Source: Bacteroidales bacterium
GTDB taxonomy: Bacteria; Bacteroidota; Bacteroidia; Bacteroidales; F082
Length of the DNA: 64,000 bases
Assembly (NCBI GenBank): GCA_017395365.1
Contig: JAFPUN010000020.1
Span: forward strand, 62,001 to 126,000
Reading direction: 5' to 3'
This document shows positions 52,916-59,559 of this stretch, in pieces. The translations under genes were made by a program, and so were the position numbers. Position 1 is the stretch's first letter. Every line of letters begins with the position of its first letter. The notes under the pieces were generated by a model, which saw only the letters and a program-made list of their open reading frames with translations, made no database searches and was not told where the DNA came from.

Positions 52916-54076
52916 TTAGTTCAGAGGGTTGCCATAACGCACTACGTCGTCCTGGGTGATGGTGTCGCCGCAGAAGATAGCCAAGCGCTCCACGATGTTG
53001 TGCAACTCGCGGATGTTGCCAGTCCATTGGTATTGCTGCAGCATCTCCATGGCTTCGGGCATGAAGGTGGGTACGGGTTTGCCCATGTCTTGTGCGATGC
53101 TTTCCATGAAGTTGGATACCAGAAGAGGGATGTCATCCTTGCGTTCGCGCAACGGCGGCACATTGATGACGACGACGCTCAGACGGTGGTAGAGGTCTTC
53201 ACGGAAGTTGCCTTTCTCAATCTCCGCCTTCAGGTTCTTGTTGGTGGCGGCCACAATGCGCACATTCACAGGGATTTCCTTTTCGCCGCCTACGCGCACG
53301 ATTTTGTTCTCCTGTAAGGCACGCAGCACTTTGGCTTGGGCCGAAAGGCTCATGTCGCCAATCTCGTCCAAGAACAGGGTACCGGTATCGGCCAGCTCGA
53401 AGTTGCCCTTCTTCTGTTTGATGGCCGAGGTGAACGACCCTTTTTCGTGTCCAAACAGCTCGCTCTCTATTAACTCAGAAGGGATGGCTGCGCAGTTGAC
53501 CTCGATGAATGGGCCGCCGCTTCTGGTGCTGAGTTCGTGCAGCTGCCGTGCCACGAGTTCCTTGCCCGTGCCGTTTTCGCCCGTGATGAGTACACGCGCA
53601 TTAGTGGGTGCCACCTTGGCAATCATTTCCCTGATTTCGAGCATGGGTGCCGATTCTCCAATCATCTTGTGCTGACTCTTGACGGCTTTCTTCAATACTT
53701 TGTTTTCGGCGGTCAAGTTCTTCTTCTCCAATGCGTTGCGCAGTGTGAGGAGTAACGCTCCCAAATCCGGCGGTTTCTGAAGGAAGTTGAAGGCGCCTTT
53801 TTGGAAAGCTTCAATGGCGTTCTCGGTGTTGGCGTGGCCCGAGAGCATGATGACGGGTACATCCGATTCCTTTCGGATGGCTTCCAGCACTTCTATGCCA
53901 TCCATCTCTGGCATTTTGATGTCGCAAAAAACGGCATCAAACTCCTGCTCTTTAACGAGTTTCAGGGCTTCCATGCCGTTGGCGGCCTCGTCCACTTGGT
54001 AACTTTCGTTTTCCAAGATTTCGCGTAGCACCCTACGGATAGGTGCTTCGTCGTCGATGATGAGTATTCTGGCCAT
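52916..54076 (-). CDS. NtrC/NtrX-like response regulator lacking a DNA-binding domain
   Basis: 386 residues. A receiver domain (phosphoacceptor Asp52 in VFCDIKMPEMDG) and a full AAA+ domain: Walker A GENGTGKE (166-173), loop 1 ELFGHEKGSFTSA (sigma-54 contact GAFTGA altered to GSFTSA, 213-218), Walker B LFLDEIGDM, and FREDLYHRLSV arginine finger region. The chain stops at DDVVRYGNPLN, where a Fis-type HTH normally begins; family members are mostly ~440-480 residues. It may act without specific DNA binding, or through a partner. No histidine kinase is adjacent. A TATCTTTG promoter is at 54094. Confidence 0.9.
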   Translation of the reverse strand: MARILIIDDEAPIRRVLREILENESYQVDEAANGMEALKLVKEQEFDAVFCDIKMPEMDGIEVLEAIRKESDVPVIMLSGHANTENAIEAFQKGAFNFLQKPPDLGALLLTLRNALEKKNLTAENKVLKKAVKSQHKMIGESAPMLEIREMIAKVAPTNARVLITGENGTGKELVARQLHELSTRSGGPFIEVNCAAIPSELIESELFGHEKGSFTSAIKQKKGNFELADTGTLFLDEIGDMSLSAQAKVLRALQENKIVRVGGEKEIPVNVRIVAATNKNLKAEIEKGNFREDLYHRLSVVVINVPPLRERKDDIPLLVSNFMESIAQDMGKPVPTFMPEAMEMLQQYQWTGNIRELHNIVERLAIFCGDTITQDDVVRYGNPLN

Positions 54077-54093
54077 CTCTTTTAGAATTTGCG

Positions 54094-54101
54094 CAAAGAT
54101 A
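54094..54101 (-). promoter_or_regulatory. -7 element (TATCTTTG) for the NtrC-like gene
   Basis: CAAAGATA on the plus strand, 18 bp from the start codon of the regulator. Confidence 0.6.
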
Positions 54102-54112
54102 GTGCTTTTTTT

Positions 54113-54154
54113 TGAATGATGAATGCGGAATGATGAATGCGGAATGATGAATTA
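54113..54154 (+). repeat. Heptamer array between divergent genes
   Basis: TGAATGA, TGAATGC, GGAATGA, TGAATGC, GGAATGA, TGAATTA: six 7-base steps; a further TAATGCGGAATGATGA follows at 54178. Confidence 0.75.
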
Positions 54155-54201
54155 TAAAATCGCAGATTCAGCGAAGCTAATGCGGAATGATGATTTTTTT
54201 C

Positions 54202-54209
54202 TATTTTTG
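54202..54209 (+). promoter_or_regulatory. -7 element (TATTTTTG) for the FGE-like gene
   Basis: TATTTTTG, 20 bp before ATG 54229, giving a very short leader. Confidence 0.6.
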
Positions 54210-54228
54210 TGGACCAAATTGCAATCCC

Positions 54229-55071
54229 ATGAAGAGTTCTATCCTATGGTTGGGCGTGTTATTGCTCCTTCCTTTTTATGTTGTGGCGCAAGACACGCTG
54301 CCTGCGCCGACTTCTTATAGCGTCAATAAAGTGACGTTCAATATGATACGTGTCGAGAAAGGCGGTTTCTGGATGGGCGCACAGCGTAAGGACACTGCCG
54401 AATTCAACTATGATCGAGCGGCGCTCATTGACGAACTCCCCGTGCATCATGTGACAATCCGCGACGATTTTTATATTGGGCAGACCGAGGTGACGCAGAA
54501 GTTGTGGAAGGAGGTGATGGGCTATAACCCGAGCCGCTATAAATGCCCGAAGCGCCCTGTGACCAATGTCAACTATTACGAGGTACAGGAGTTTTTGCGG
54601 CGCTTGGACAGCATCACGGGGATGCAATTCCGTCTGCCAACCGAGGAGGAATGGGAGTATGCAGCGCGCGGTGGGATGAATACCCACGGATATATCTATA
54701 GCGGTAGCAACGAAGTCGACCGCGTGGCTTGGCATAACGGCAACGCGCGTAAGACCAAAAAAGTGAAGAAACGCACGGTCAACGAGTTGGGCATTTACGA
54801 CATGAGCGGCAATGTATGGGAATGGTGCTCAACCAAGTATCGTTTTTACGATAAGGAGCGCAACACGAATTTAGGTAAAGACGGAGACATGTATATCATC
54901 CGTGGTGGCGGTTGGCAGCTTCCCCCGACCTCATGTCGCGTGTCGTGGCGTGGCAAACGCTTACCCGACCTGAAGAACTCGTTTGGCGGTTTCAGGCTAT
55001 GTCTTGATGCACGTTATGTGAAGGAAGAGGAAAAGGAAGCACCAGAGATGATGCTCCAAGAGAAAGAATGA
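54229..55071 (+). CDS. Formylglycine-generating-enzyme (SUMF1/FGE)-like secreted protein
   Basis: 280 residues with a signal peptide (SSILWLGVLLLLPFYVVA|Q). The FGE-sulfatase fold is clear: FNMIRVEKGGFWMG, YIGQTEVTQKLWKEVMGYNP, FRLPTEEEWEYAARGG, NELGIYDMSGNVWEWCS and IIRGGGWQLPPTSCRVSWRG. The pair of active-site cysteines of true FGE is not complete (only the Cys of TSCRVSWR is present in that region), so it is probably not a sulfatase-maturing enzyme but a binding or structural member, as many in Bacteroidota. Start ATG 54229 is the one that opens the signal peptide. The C-terminus is Glu-rich. Confidence 0.85.
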   Translation: MKSSILWLGVLLLLPFYVVAQDTLPAPTSYSVNKVTFNMIRVEKGGFWMGAQRKDTAEFNYDRAALIDELPVHHVTIRDDFYIGQTEVTQKLWKEVMGYNPSRYKCPKRPVTNVNYYEVQEFLRRLDSITGMQFRLPTEEEWEYAARGGMNTHGYIYSGSNEVDRVAWHNGNARKTKKVKKRTVNELGIYDMSGNVWEWCSTKYRFYDKERNTNLGKDGDMYIIRGGGWQLPPTSCRVSWRGKRLPDLKNSFGGFRLCLDARYVKEEEKEAPEMMLQEKE

Positions 55072-55074
55072 ACA

Positions 55075-55506
55075 TTATGGCGTAAGTCTTATCTTTTTAC
55101 TCCTATAATTAACGACCGCTTTGTGACGCTTCAGTATGTCGCCACCGATGATGCCGTCGATATGGGGCAGACCTAGGTTGCCATACATCTCATGGATGTT
55201 TTCCAAATCCAGGGCGACGCCTTCATAGTCTCGGATTTCCATCTCGCCCAATGAGAAGACGTCGATTTGGAAGGTGGAGCTTTCGAGGTCGGAGCTGCCC
55301 ACCCCAGCGGTCATGCCTTCTTTCTTTTCGAATCGGATGTCGTCGATAAAGGAGGAGATCGTCTTGGGGTCGAAGACAGAACGCGACGCACCCGTATCAA
55401 TCAAGAAGTTGGCTTCCTTACCATGGATGGTTCCTTTCACCATGATATGGAAGCCTTCTCCTTCGATGTCAAGCAGTTGCAATGGAACTTCGATATAGCG
55501 TCGCAT
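55075..55506 (-). CDS. Retropepsin-like aspartic protease
   Basis: 143 residues. NFLIDTGASRSVFD carries the catalytic DTGAS (Asp37), and HIDGIIGGDILKRHKAVVNY contains the second conserved GIIGGD loop, the features of single-domain, dimeric retropepsins. No signal peptide, so it is cytoplasmic unless exported otherwise. It begins one base after the stop of the LOG gene on the same strand, so the two are co-transcribed. Substrate unknown. Confidence 0.85.
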   Translation of the reverse strand: MRRYIEVPLQLLDIEGEGFHIMVKGTIHGKEANFLIDTGASRSVFDPKTISSFIDDIRFEKKEGMTAGVGSSDLESSTFQIDVFSLGEMEIRDYEGVALDLENIHEMYGNLGLPHIDGIIGGDILKRHKAVVNYRSKKIRLTP

Positions 55507-55507
55507 A

Positions 55508-56224
55508 TCAGAAGTTGGGCCTGATGGCGTATTTCTTATAGAAGTCCTTGATGATCTTCACGGCTTCGTCGGCGGTGTCGACTACGTGGAAGATGTCAAA
55601 GTCTTCTTCCTTAATCATATGGTTGGTGAGCAGGGTGTTTCTGAACCAGTCGATCAGACCGCCCCAATACTCGCTTCCGACCAGTACCACGGGGAAGTCG
55701 ACCATTTTGTTGGTTTGGATCAGCGTGATGGCTTCCGAGAGTTCGTCCAGAGTGCCGAATCCACCAGGCATGGCAATGTAGCCTTGGGCGTAGCGCATGA
55801 AGATAGTCTTGCGGACGAAGAAATAGTCGAAGTTGATGTTCTTGTCGTGGTCGATATAGGGATTGAAGTGCTGTTCAAAGGGCAGGTTGATGTTCAGTCC
55901 CACGCTGGTGGCGCCGCCTTGGTGGGCGCCCTTGTTGCCTGCTTCCATGATGCCGGGTCCACCGCCCGTGATGGTGCCGAAGCCGTAGTCGGCCAGTTTC
56001 TCGGCTATCTCGACGGACATCTCATAGTATTTGTCACCAGGTTTGGTTCGGGCGGAGCCAAAGATGGCCACGCAGGGACCGATCCTCGACATTTTTTCCA
56101 TACCATCCACAAACTCGGCCATGATTTTAAACACCGACCATGAGTCATGAGTCTTCACATCGTTCCATGACTTGGGATGGAAGCTTTCGCGGATGAATTG
56201 TTCTTCTCTTTCTGTGATGGGCAT
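55508..56224 (-). CDS. LOG family protein (TIGR00730 type)
   Basis: 238 residues with a Rossmann fold: VAIFGSARTKPGDKYYE, ITGGGPGIMEAGNKGAHQGG and YIAMPGGFGTLDELSEA, the last matching PGGxGTxxE. This motif defines LOG-type cytokinin riboside 5'-monophosphate phosphoribohydrolases, often mislabelled lysine decarboxylases. In bacteria they cleave nucleoside monophosphates of varied kinds. Forms a two-gene unit with the retropepsin gene. Confidence 0.9.
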   Translation of the reverse strand: MPITEREEQFIRESFHPKSWNDVKTHDSWSVFKIMAEFVDGMEKMSRIGPCVAIFGSARTKPGDKYYEMSVEIAEKLADYGFGTITGGGPGIMEAGNKGAHQGGATSVGLNINLPFEQHFNPYIDHDKNINFDYFFVRKTIFMRYAQGYIAMPGGFGTLDELSEAITLIQTNKMVDFPVVLVGSEYWGGLIDWFRNTLLTNHMIKEEDFDIFHVVDTADEAVKIIKDFYKKYAIRPNF

Positions 56225-56228
56225 AATT

Positions 56229-56264
56229 GTCAGTTGTCAGTTTTTAGTTATTCAATTGTTCAGT
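56229..56264 (+). repeat. Short heptamer array upstream of the LOG gene
   Basis: TGTCAGT, TGTCAGT, TTTTAGT, TATTCAA and TTGTTCAGT steps, directly 5' of the LOG ATG on the minus strand. Confidence 0.5.
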
Positions 56265-56312
56265 TTGTGACGAAAAAATGACAGATCTTGGTCACCGTAT
56301 GATAAAAATCCG

Positions 56313-56320
56313 TATTTTTG
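56313..56320 (+). promoter_or_regulatory. tRNA-Gly promoter -7 element (TATTTTTG)
   Basis: TATTTTTG, 33 bp before the tRNA. The tRNA-Val gene has the same element in the same type of position, which supports TAnnTTTG as the housekeeping -7 here. Confidence 0.7.
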
Positions 56321-56353
56321 CATCGCAAACCAAGAGGTTCATCGTAGTTAAAT

Positions 56354-56426
56354 GCGAATGTAGCTCAGTTGGTAGAGCATCAGCTTCCCAAGCTGAGGGT
56401 CGCGGGTTCGAACCCCGTTATTCGCT
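56354..56426 (+). tRNA. tRNA-Gly (anticodon CCC)
   Basis: 73 nt. Acceptor GCGAATG pairs with TATTCGC, the anticodon loop is TTCCCAA, and the T arm is CGGGTTCGAACCCCG. CCA is not encoded. Reads GGG. Confidence 0.95.
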
Positions 56427-56440
56427 CGGTTTAAACACAA

Positions 56441-56470
56441 TGTAGAGACGCGCCATGGCACGTCTCTACA
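56441..56470 (+). repeat. TGTAGAGACG palindrome, intergenic copy 4
   Basis: TGTAGAGACGCGCCA...TGGCACGTCTCTACA, 30 bp, followed by TTTTTT. It may work as a terminator for tRNA-Gly and for the convergent SPFH gene. It differs from the in-gene copy at 36684 at two positions. Confidence 0.85.
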
Positions 56471-56482
56471 TTTTTTATGGTG

Positions 56483-57748
56483 TTAGGCGATAGGCGTACC
56501 GCATTCAGGGCAGAACTTACCGGTCACCTCTGTGCCGCACTTCGGGCATTTCTTGGGCTCATCGGAAGGAATGGGCGTACCACACTCGGGGCAGAACTTG
56601 CCTGTGGTCTCAGTGCCGCACTTCGGACATTTCTTGGCTGCCTTGGGAGCAGGAGCGGGAGTGCCGCACTCGGGGCAGAACTTACCTGTGATGGGCGTGC
56701 CGCACTTCGGGCAGGGGATACCTTGAGGCTTTCCGCCACCTTGTGGGCCGTAGGGGTCGTAGTTTTGTTGTTGACCTTGGCTGCCCCATGCATTCTGCAT
56801 CACGCCACCCGTCATGCCACCAGTGCCGGCATTCATCATGCCGAGGCCGATGAAGGCGTTGCCAGCACCACCAGGGTTGTTGGCTGCGTCGCCCATGACG
56901 TCGATGATCTTGCCTTGTTGCATCATCGAGTTGGAGCTGTATTCGTAGCGATCGATCTTCTCCTGGCTGGCATCGTCCAATGAGACGGACTCGACAGTGA
57001 AGCTGACCAGACGCACGCCACGAGCACGGATGGGCTCGTCGAACACGCGCTCGTCCATCACCTGTTTCATCTCGTCGGTGTAGCTCGGGAGTTCGAGCAC
57101 GGGCACGCGGTGTTTGCTGTTGCCCATTTCGTTCAAAACGTTTTGGAAGGCGGCGATGACCTCGCTGCGCATCTGCTCGGTGATGTCTTTCTTCTTCACC
57201 ACAGTGCCTGTACCGGCATGGTTGCGCATGAAGAGGGCCACATCGTCGAGACGGAAGGTGTACTTACCATAGCAGCGCACGTTGACGCCCATCGGGCTCA
57301 ACGAACCGGTCATCTGGTTCGGGATGGCGTGTGACCAATCCTGGAAGGGGATAGGCGTGGCGGTGCCGAACTTGTTGTCGAGGATTTCCTTGGCATTGAA
57401 GAAGAAGATGGCCTGCTCCTTGGCGGGGGTGCCACCATAGGTGAAACGCTGCCACATCTCTTTGAAGACAGGGCCGAACTGTCCGCCGAAGAACGACGGC
57501 GACGATGACTGGTCGAAGGTGTAGACGCCTTCTTCAGCCGTTGCGTCCAAGACCGCACCGCTGTCGTAGATGACGGCCACTTGGCCGGGAGCCACGAGGA
57601 TACGGCTGCCCTTTGAGATTTGACCTGACTTGGTGGTTTGTTTCACCATCAAGGTCTCCATGTCCATGTTGTCGCATTTGATTAGGTCTAACCATTGGTC
57701 TTTCATTGTGCTACCAATGGCACCTGCTATTGCTTTAATAAGTCCCAT
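56483..57748 (-). CDS. SPFH-domain protein with triple zinc ribbon (YdjI/virion-core-like)
   Basis: 421 residues. Residues ~20-290 are an SPFH-like module (SKGSRILVAPGQVAVIYDSG; VNVRCYGKYTFRLDDVALFM; RGVRLVSFTVESVSLDDASQ). A Gly/Met/Gln-rich linker follows, then three near-identical zinc ribbons, each CPKC-G-T...GKFCPECGTP, at ~345-421. Homologues such as Bacillus YdjI act in membrane-stress clusters; the virion-core label of databases is historical. The next gene downstream on its 5' side also has a zinc ribbon at its C-terminus, suggesting a pair. Confidence 0.85.
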   Translation of the reverse strand: MGLIKAIAGAIGSTMKDQWLDLIKCDNMDMETLMVKQTTKSGQISKGSRILVAPGQVAVIYDSGAVLDATAEEGVYTFDQSSSPSFFGGQFGPVFKEMWQRFTYGGTPAKEQAIFFFNAKEILDNKFGTATPIPFQDWSHAIPNQMTGSLSPMGVNVRCYGKYTFRLDDVALFMRNHAGTGTVVKKKDITEQMRSEVIAAFQNVLNEMGNSKHRVPVLELPSYTDEMKQVMDERVFDEPIRARGVRLVSFTVESVSLDDASQEKIDRYEYSSNSMMQQGKIIDVMGDAANNPGGAGNAFIGLGMMNAGTGGMTGGVMQNAWGSQGQQQNYDPYGPQGGGKPQGIPCPKCGTPITGKFCPECGTPAPAPKAAKKCPKCGTETTGKFCPECGTPIPSDEPKKCPKCGTEVTGKFCPECGTPIA

Positions 57749-57838
57749 AGTGTTGTTTGTTTAGTTGATTGTTTATTTAAGATTTGAAGATATAAAATTC
57801 AAGGTTGGCATTCAAAATCCGTACCATAATTATTGCTT

Positions 57839-58750
57839 TTAATTCCTGGAATGGATGTCCGTCAACACCCAATCGTGTTCGCCATTGGTGATGACGCTAC
57901 CGCAGTAGGCGCATTGGCCTGAAGAGGTCACCTCGGTGGGCGCGCCACAGTTGGGGCAGTTGGTGATGCTGGTGCCTTTCTTGCCCGGGTTGGTCTGGAG
58001 GCCAGCCTTGCGGCAGAAGACCATCTCATATTTCATGAACCAATCACGGTTGGGGTCGCTCTCCAGGACTTTCTTGGTGGTGTCATCAATGACATAGTCG
58101 CGCATCACGGCGTTGAGCCACACAACAAGTACTTCCTCGTCGCCGTCTTGCCTGAACTCGTGCAACGAGCAGTGCTTGATGCCGATTTTTTCAACGACGT
58201 TGATCTTGCCAAGACGAATGTATTCATCCAACTGCTGCTTGTGTTGGTTGAAAAGGGTCTCGCTCTCGAACGGACGGATGGGCTTCCAGTCGCGGGCTGT
58301 CCAAGCTTCTTGGATCTTCATGAACACCTCACGCGCGAAGCCGACGAACTTTTCGGATGAGAAGGCAGGGTCGATGGCCTGGATTTGGGCGGCCACCATA
58401 GTGCTGTTGTCGAAAGTGAATTCGTTGTCGGCTTGTTGGTTTACATTCCTATTAATATAGGTTGTGTCGGTGGCTTGCTTCTTTGATTTCCTCTTACTGA
58501 TGAGGACAACAACGACAAGAATTACCAATACGATTAAGCCTACGGTGGGGTTTTCGATGAAAAGACCGAGAAGATACCCGATGATGACGCCCCAGTCGCC
58601 GTCACCGCCACCTCCAAAGTCACCGCCGCCGCTGCTGTAACGGTTGTTGTTGCCCACGTCGGCAATGGCCAGATTGCAGCACAAAATAGCCAACGCGAGT
58701 ACAAATAAGGGTAGGTATTTTTTTAATTTGTTGATATTCAATTTTTTCAT
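57839..58750 (-). CDS. Tim44-like membrane protein with C-terminal zinc ribbon
   Basis: 303 residues. Signal sequence or first helix (PLFVLALAILCCNLAIA), a Gly-rich stretch (SSGGGDFGGGGDGD), a second hydrophobic segment (~75-100, VGLIVLVILVVVVLI), a Tim44-like domain (FVGFAREVFMKIQEAWTARD; WKPIRPFESETLFNQHKQQL; VVWLNAVMRDYVID) and a zinc ribbon (CPNCGAPTEVTSSGQCAYCG). The Tim44-like fold binds lipids or peptides at membranes. The frame is open to 58819, but ATG 58750 begins the membrane-targeting region. Likely acts with the SPFH/zinc-ribbon protein beside it. Confidence 0.85.
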   Translation of the reverse strand: MKKLNINKLKKYLPLFVLALAILCCNLAIADVGNNNRYSSGGGDFGGGGDGDWGVIIGYLLGLFIENPTVGLIVLVILVVVVLISKRKSKKQATDTTYINRNVNQQADNEFTFDNSTMVAAQIQAIDPAFSSEKFVGFAREVFMKIQEAWTARDWKPIRPFESETLFNQHKQQLDEYIRLGKINVVEKIGIKHCSLHEFRQDGDEEVLVVWLNAVMRDYVIDDTTKKVLESDPNRDWFMKYEMVFCRKAGLQTNPGKKGTSITNCPNCGAPTEVTSSGQCAYCGSVITNGEHDWVLTDIHSRN

Positions 58751-58847
58751 TTTCCTTGGGCAAATAGCATTTATTGAAATATTGCTACAAAAATAGCAAT
58801 TATTTTGAAAATTGCACATTTGTTGCCGAAAAAAGCAAAAAAAGTCC

Positions 58848-58855
58848 TATTTTTG
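58848..58855 (+). promoter_or_regulatory. tRNA-Val promoter -7 element (TATTTTTG)
   Basis: TATTTTTG, 14 bp before the tRNA gene. Confidence 0.7.
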
Positions 58856-58869
58856 CAGCCGCAATCCTA

Positions 58870-58944
58870 GGGAGCTTAGCTCAGTTGGTTCAGAGCATCG
58901 CCCTTACAAGGCGGGGGTCGTTGGTTCGAGTCCAACAGTTCCCA
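58870..58944 (+). tRNA. tRNA-Val (anticodon UAC)
   Basis: 75 nt. Acceptor GGGAGCT pairs with AGTTCCC, anticodon loop CTTACAA, T arm TGGTTCGAGTCCAAC. CCA not encoded. Confidence 0.95.
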
Positions 58945-59080
58945 CAAAATTTAAAAATAACACACTGATTTTCAGCGGGTTATTATTTTTTTTGTGTAAT
59001 GAGGAGTCCCCGAAATTGTCCCCTATAGTGTCCTAAAACTTTGAAAATGTGTGGGAACTGAAAGTAAGTGCCGATTTATA

Positions 59081-59467
59081 TTATTTTTCCCGCTTTTCAC
59101 GTTTTTTACGACGCTGTTCTCTGTTGTTAGCTTCTGAAGCCAAATTCTCAACTACTGCATCCGTAAATTCTTCATCCCATATTTTCCCGCTAACCATCGC
59201 ATCTGACCATGGGCAGAGTTTTTCATAATCAGTATCAAGGACAACTGTATATGGCAAGCCGCATTTATCATTTACCGACATAAACAAACGCCGCCCTTCA
59301 CGTATCAGATTAGCAGACCAATCATCGTCAGACTCATCAACATTTTCATATATTTCTTTTGTAATCTCATATAAGGTACAATTTACCCCGTATCCTATTT
59401 GCGCAGTATATAATCCTTTTTCGGGATCAAAACAGCATTTCCATTGATTACCTTCCTTAAATTCCAT
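59081..59467 (-). CDS. Hypothetical protein downstream of tRNA-Val
   Basis: 128 residues, no signal peptide. Starts MEFKEGNQWKCCFDPEKGLY, has EITKEIYENVDESDDDWSAN and TVVLDTDYEKLCPWSDAMVS, and ends in a basic tail (NNREQRRKKREKREK). The DNA is more AT-rich than its neighbours and the gene lies 137 bp beyond a tRNA, a common landing place for mobile DNA, so it may be acquired. No recognised family. Confidence 0.7.
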   Translation of the reverse strand: MEFKEGNQWKCCFDPEKGLYTAQIGYGVNCTLYEITKEIYENVDESDDDWSANLIREGRRLFMSVNDKCGLPYTVVLDTDYEKLCPWSDAMVSGKIWDEEFTDAVVENLASEANNREQRRKKREKREK

Positions 59468-59524
59468 GCTATTTCTCCTTAGTTCTACAGTTTAAAAGAT
59501 GACTGCAAAATACAAATATTAGGT

Positions 59525-59554
59525 TGTAGAGACGGTGTGCACACCGTCTCTACG
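59525..59554 (+). repeat. TGTAGAGACG palindrome, intergenic copy 5
   Basis: TGTAGAGACGGTGTG then CACACCGTCTCTACG, 30 bp. Identical core to the in-gene copy at 36811. It lies 5 bp past the stop codon of the T9SS gene on the minus strand. Confidence 0.85.
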
Positions 59555-59559
59555 ACAGT

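Noticed and set aside
55508..56224. Lysine decarboxylase
   Set aside because: PGGxGTxxE marks the LOG family; the decarboxylase label is a historical misannotation.
56483..57748. Phage or viral core protein
   Set aside because: The virion-core label of this family is historical; there are no phage genes nearby and the SPFH plus zinc-ribbon plan is a cellular one.
58945..59080. Integrase attachment repeat after tRNA-Val
   Set aside because: I found no second copy of the tRNA 3' end and no integrase within the window.
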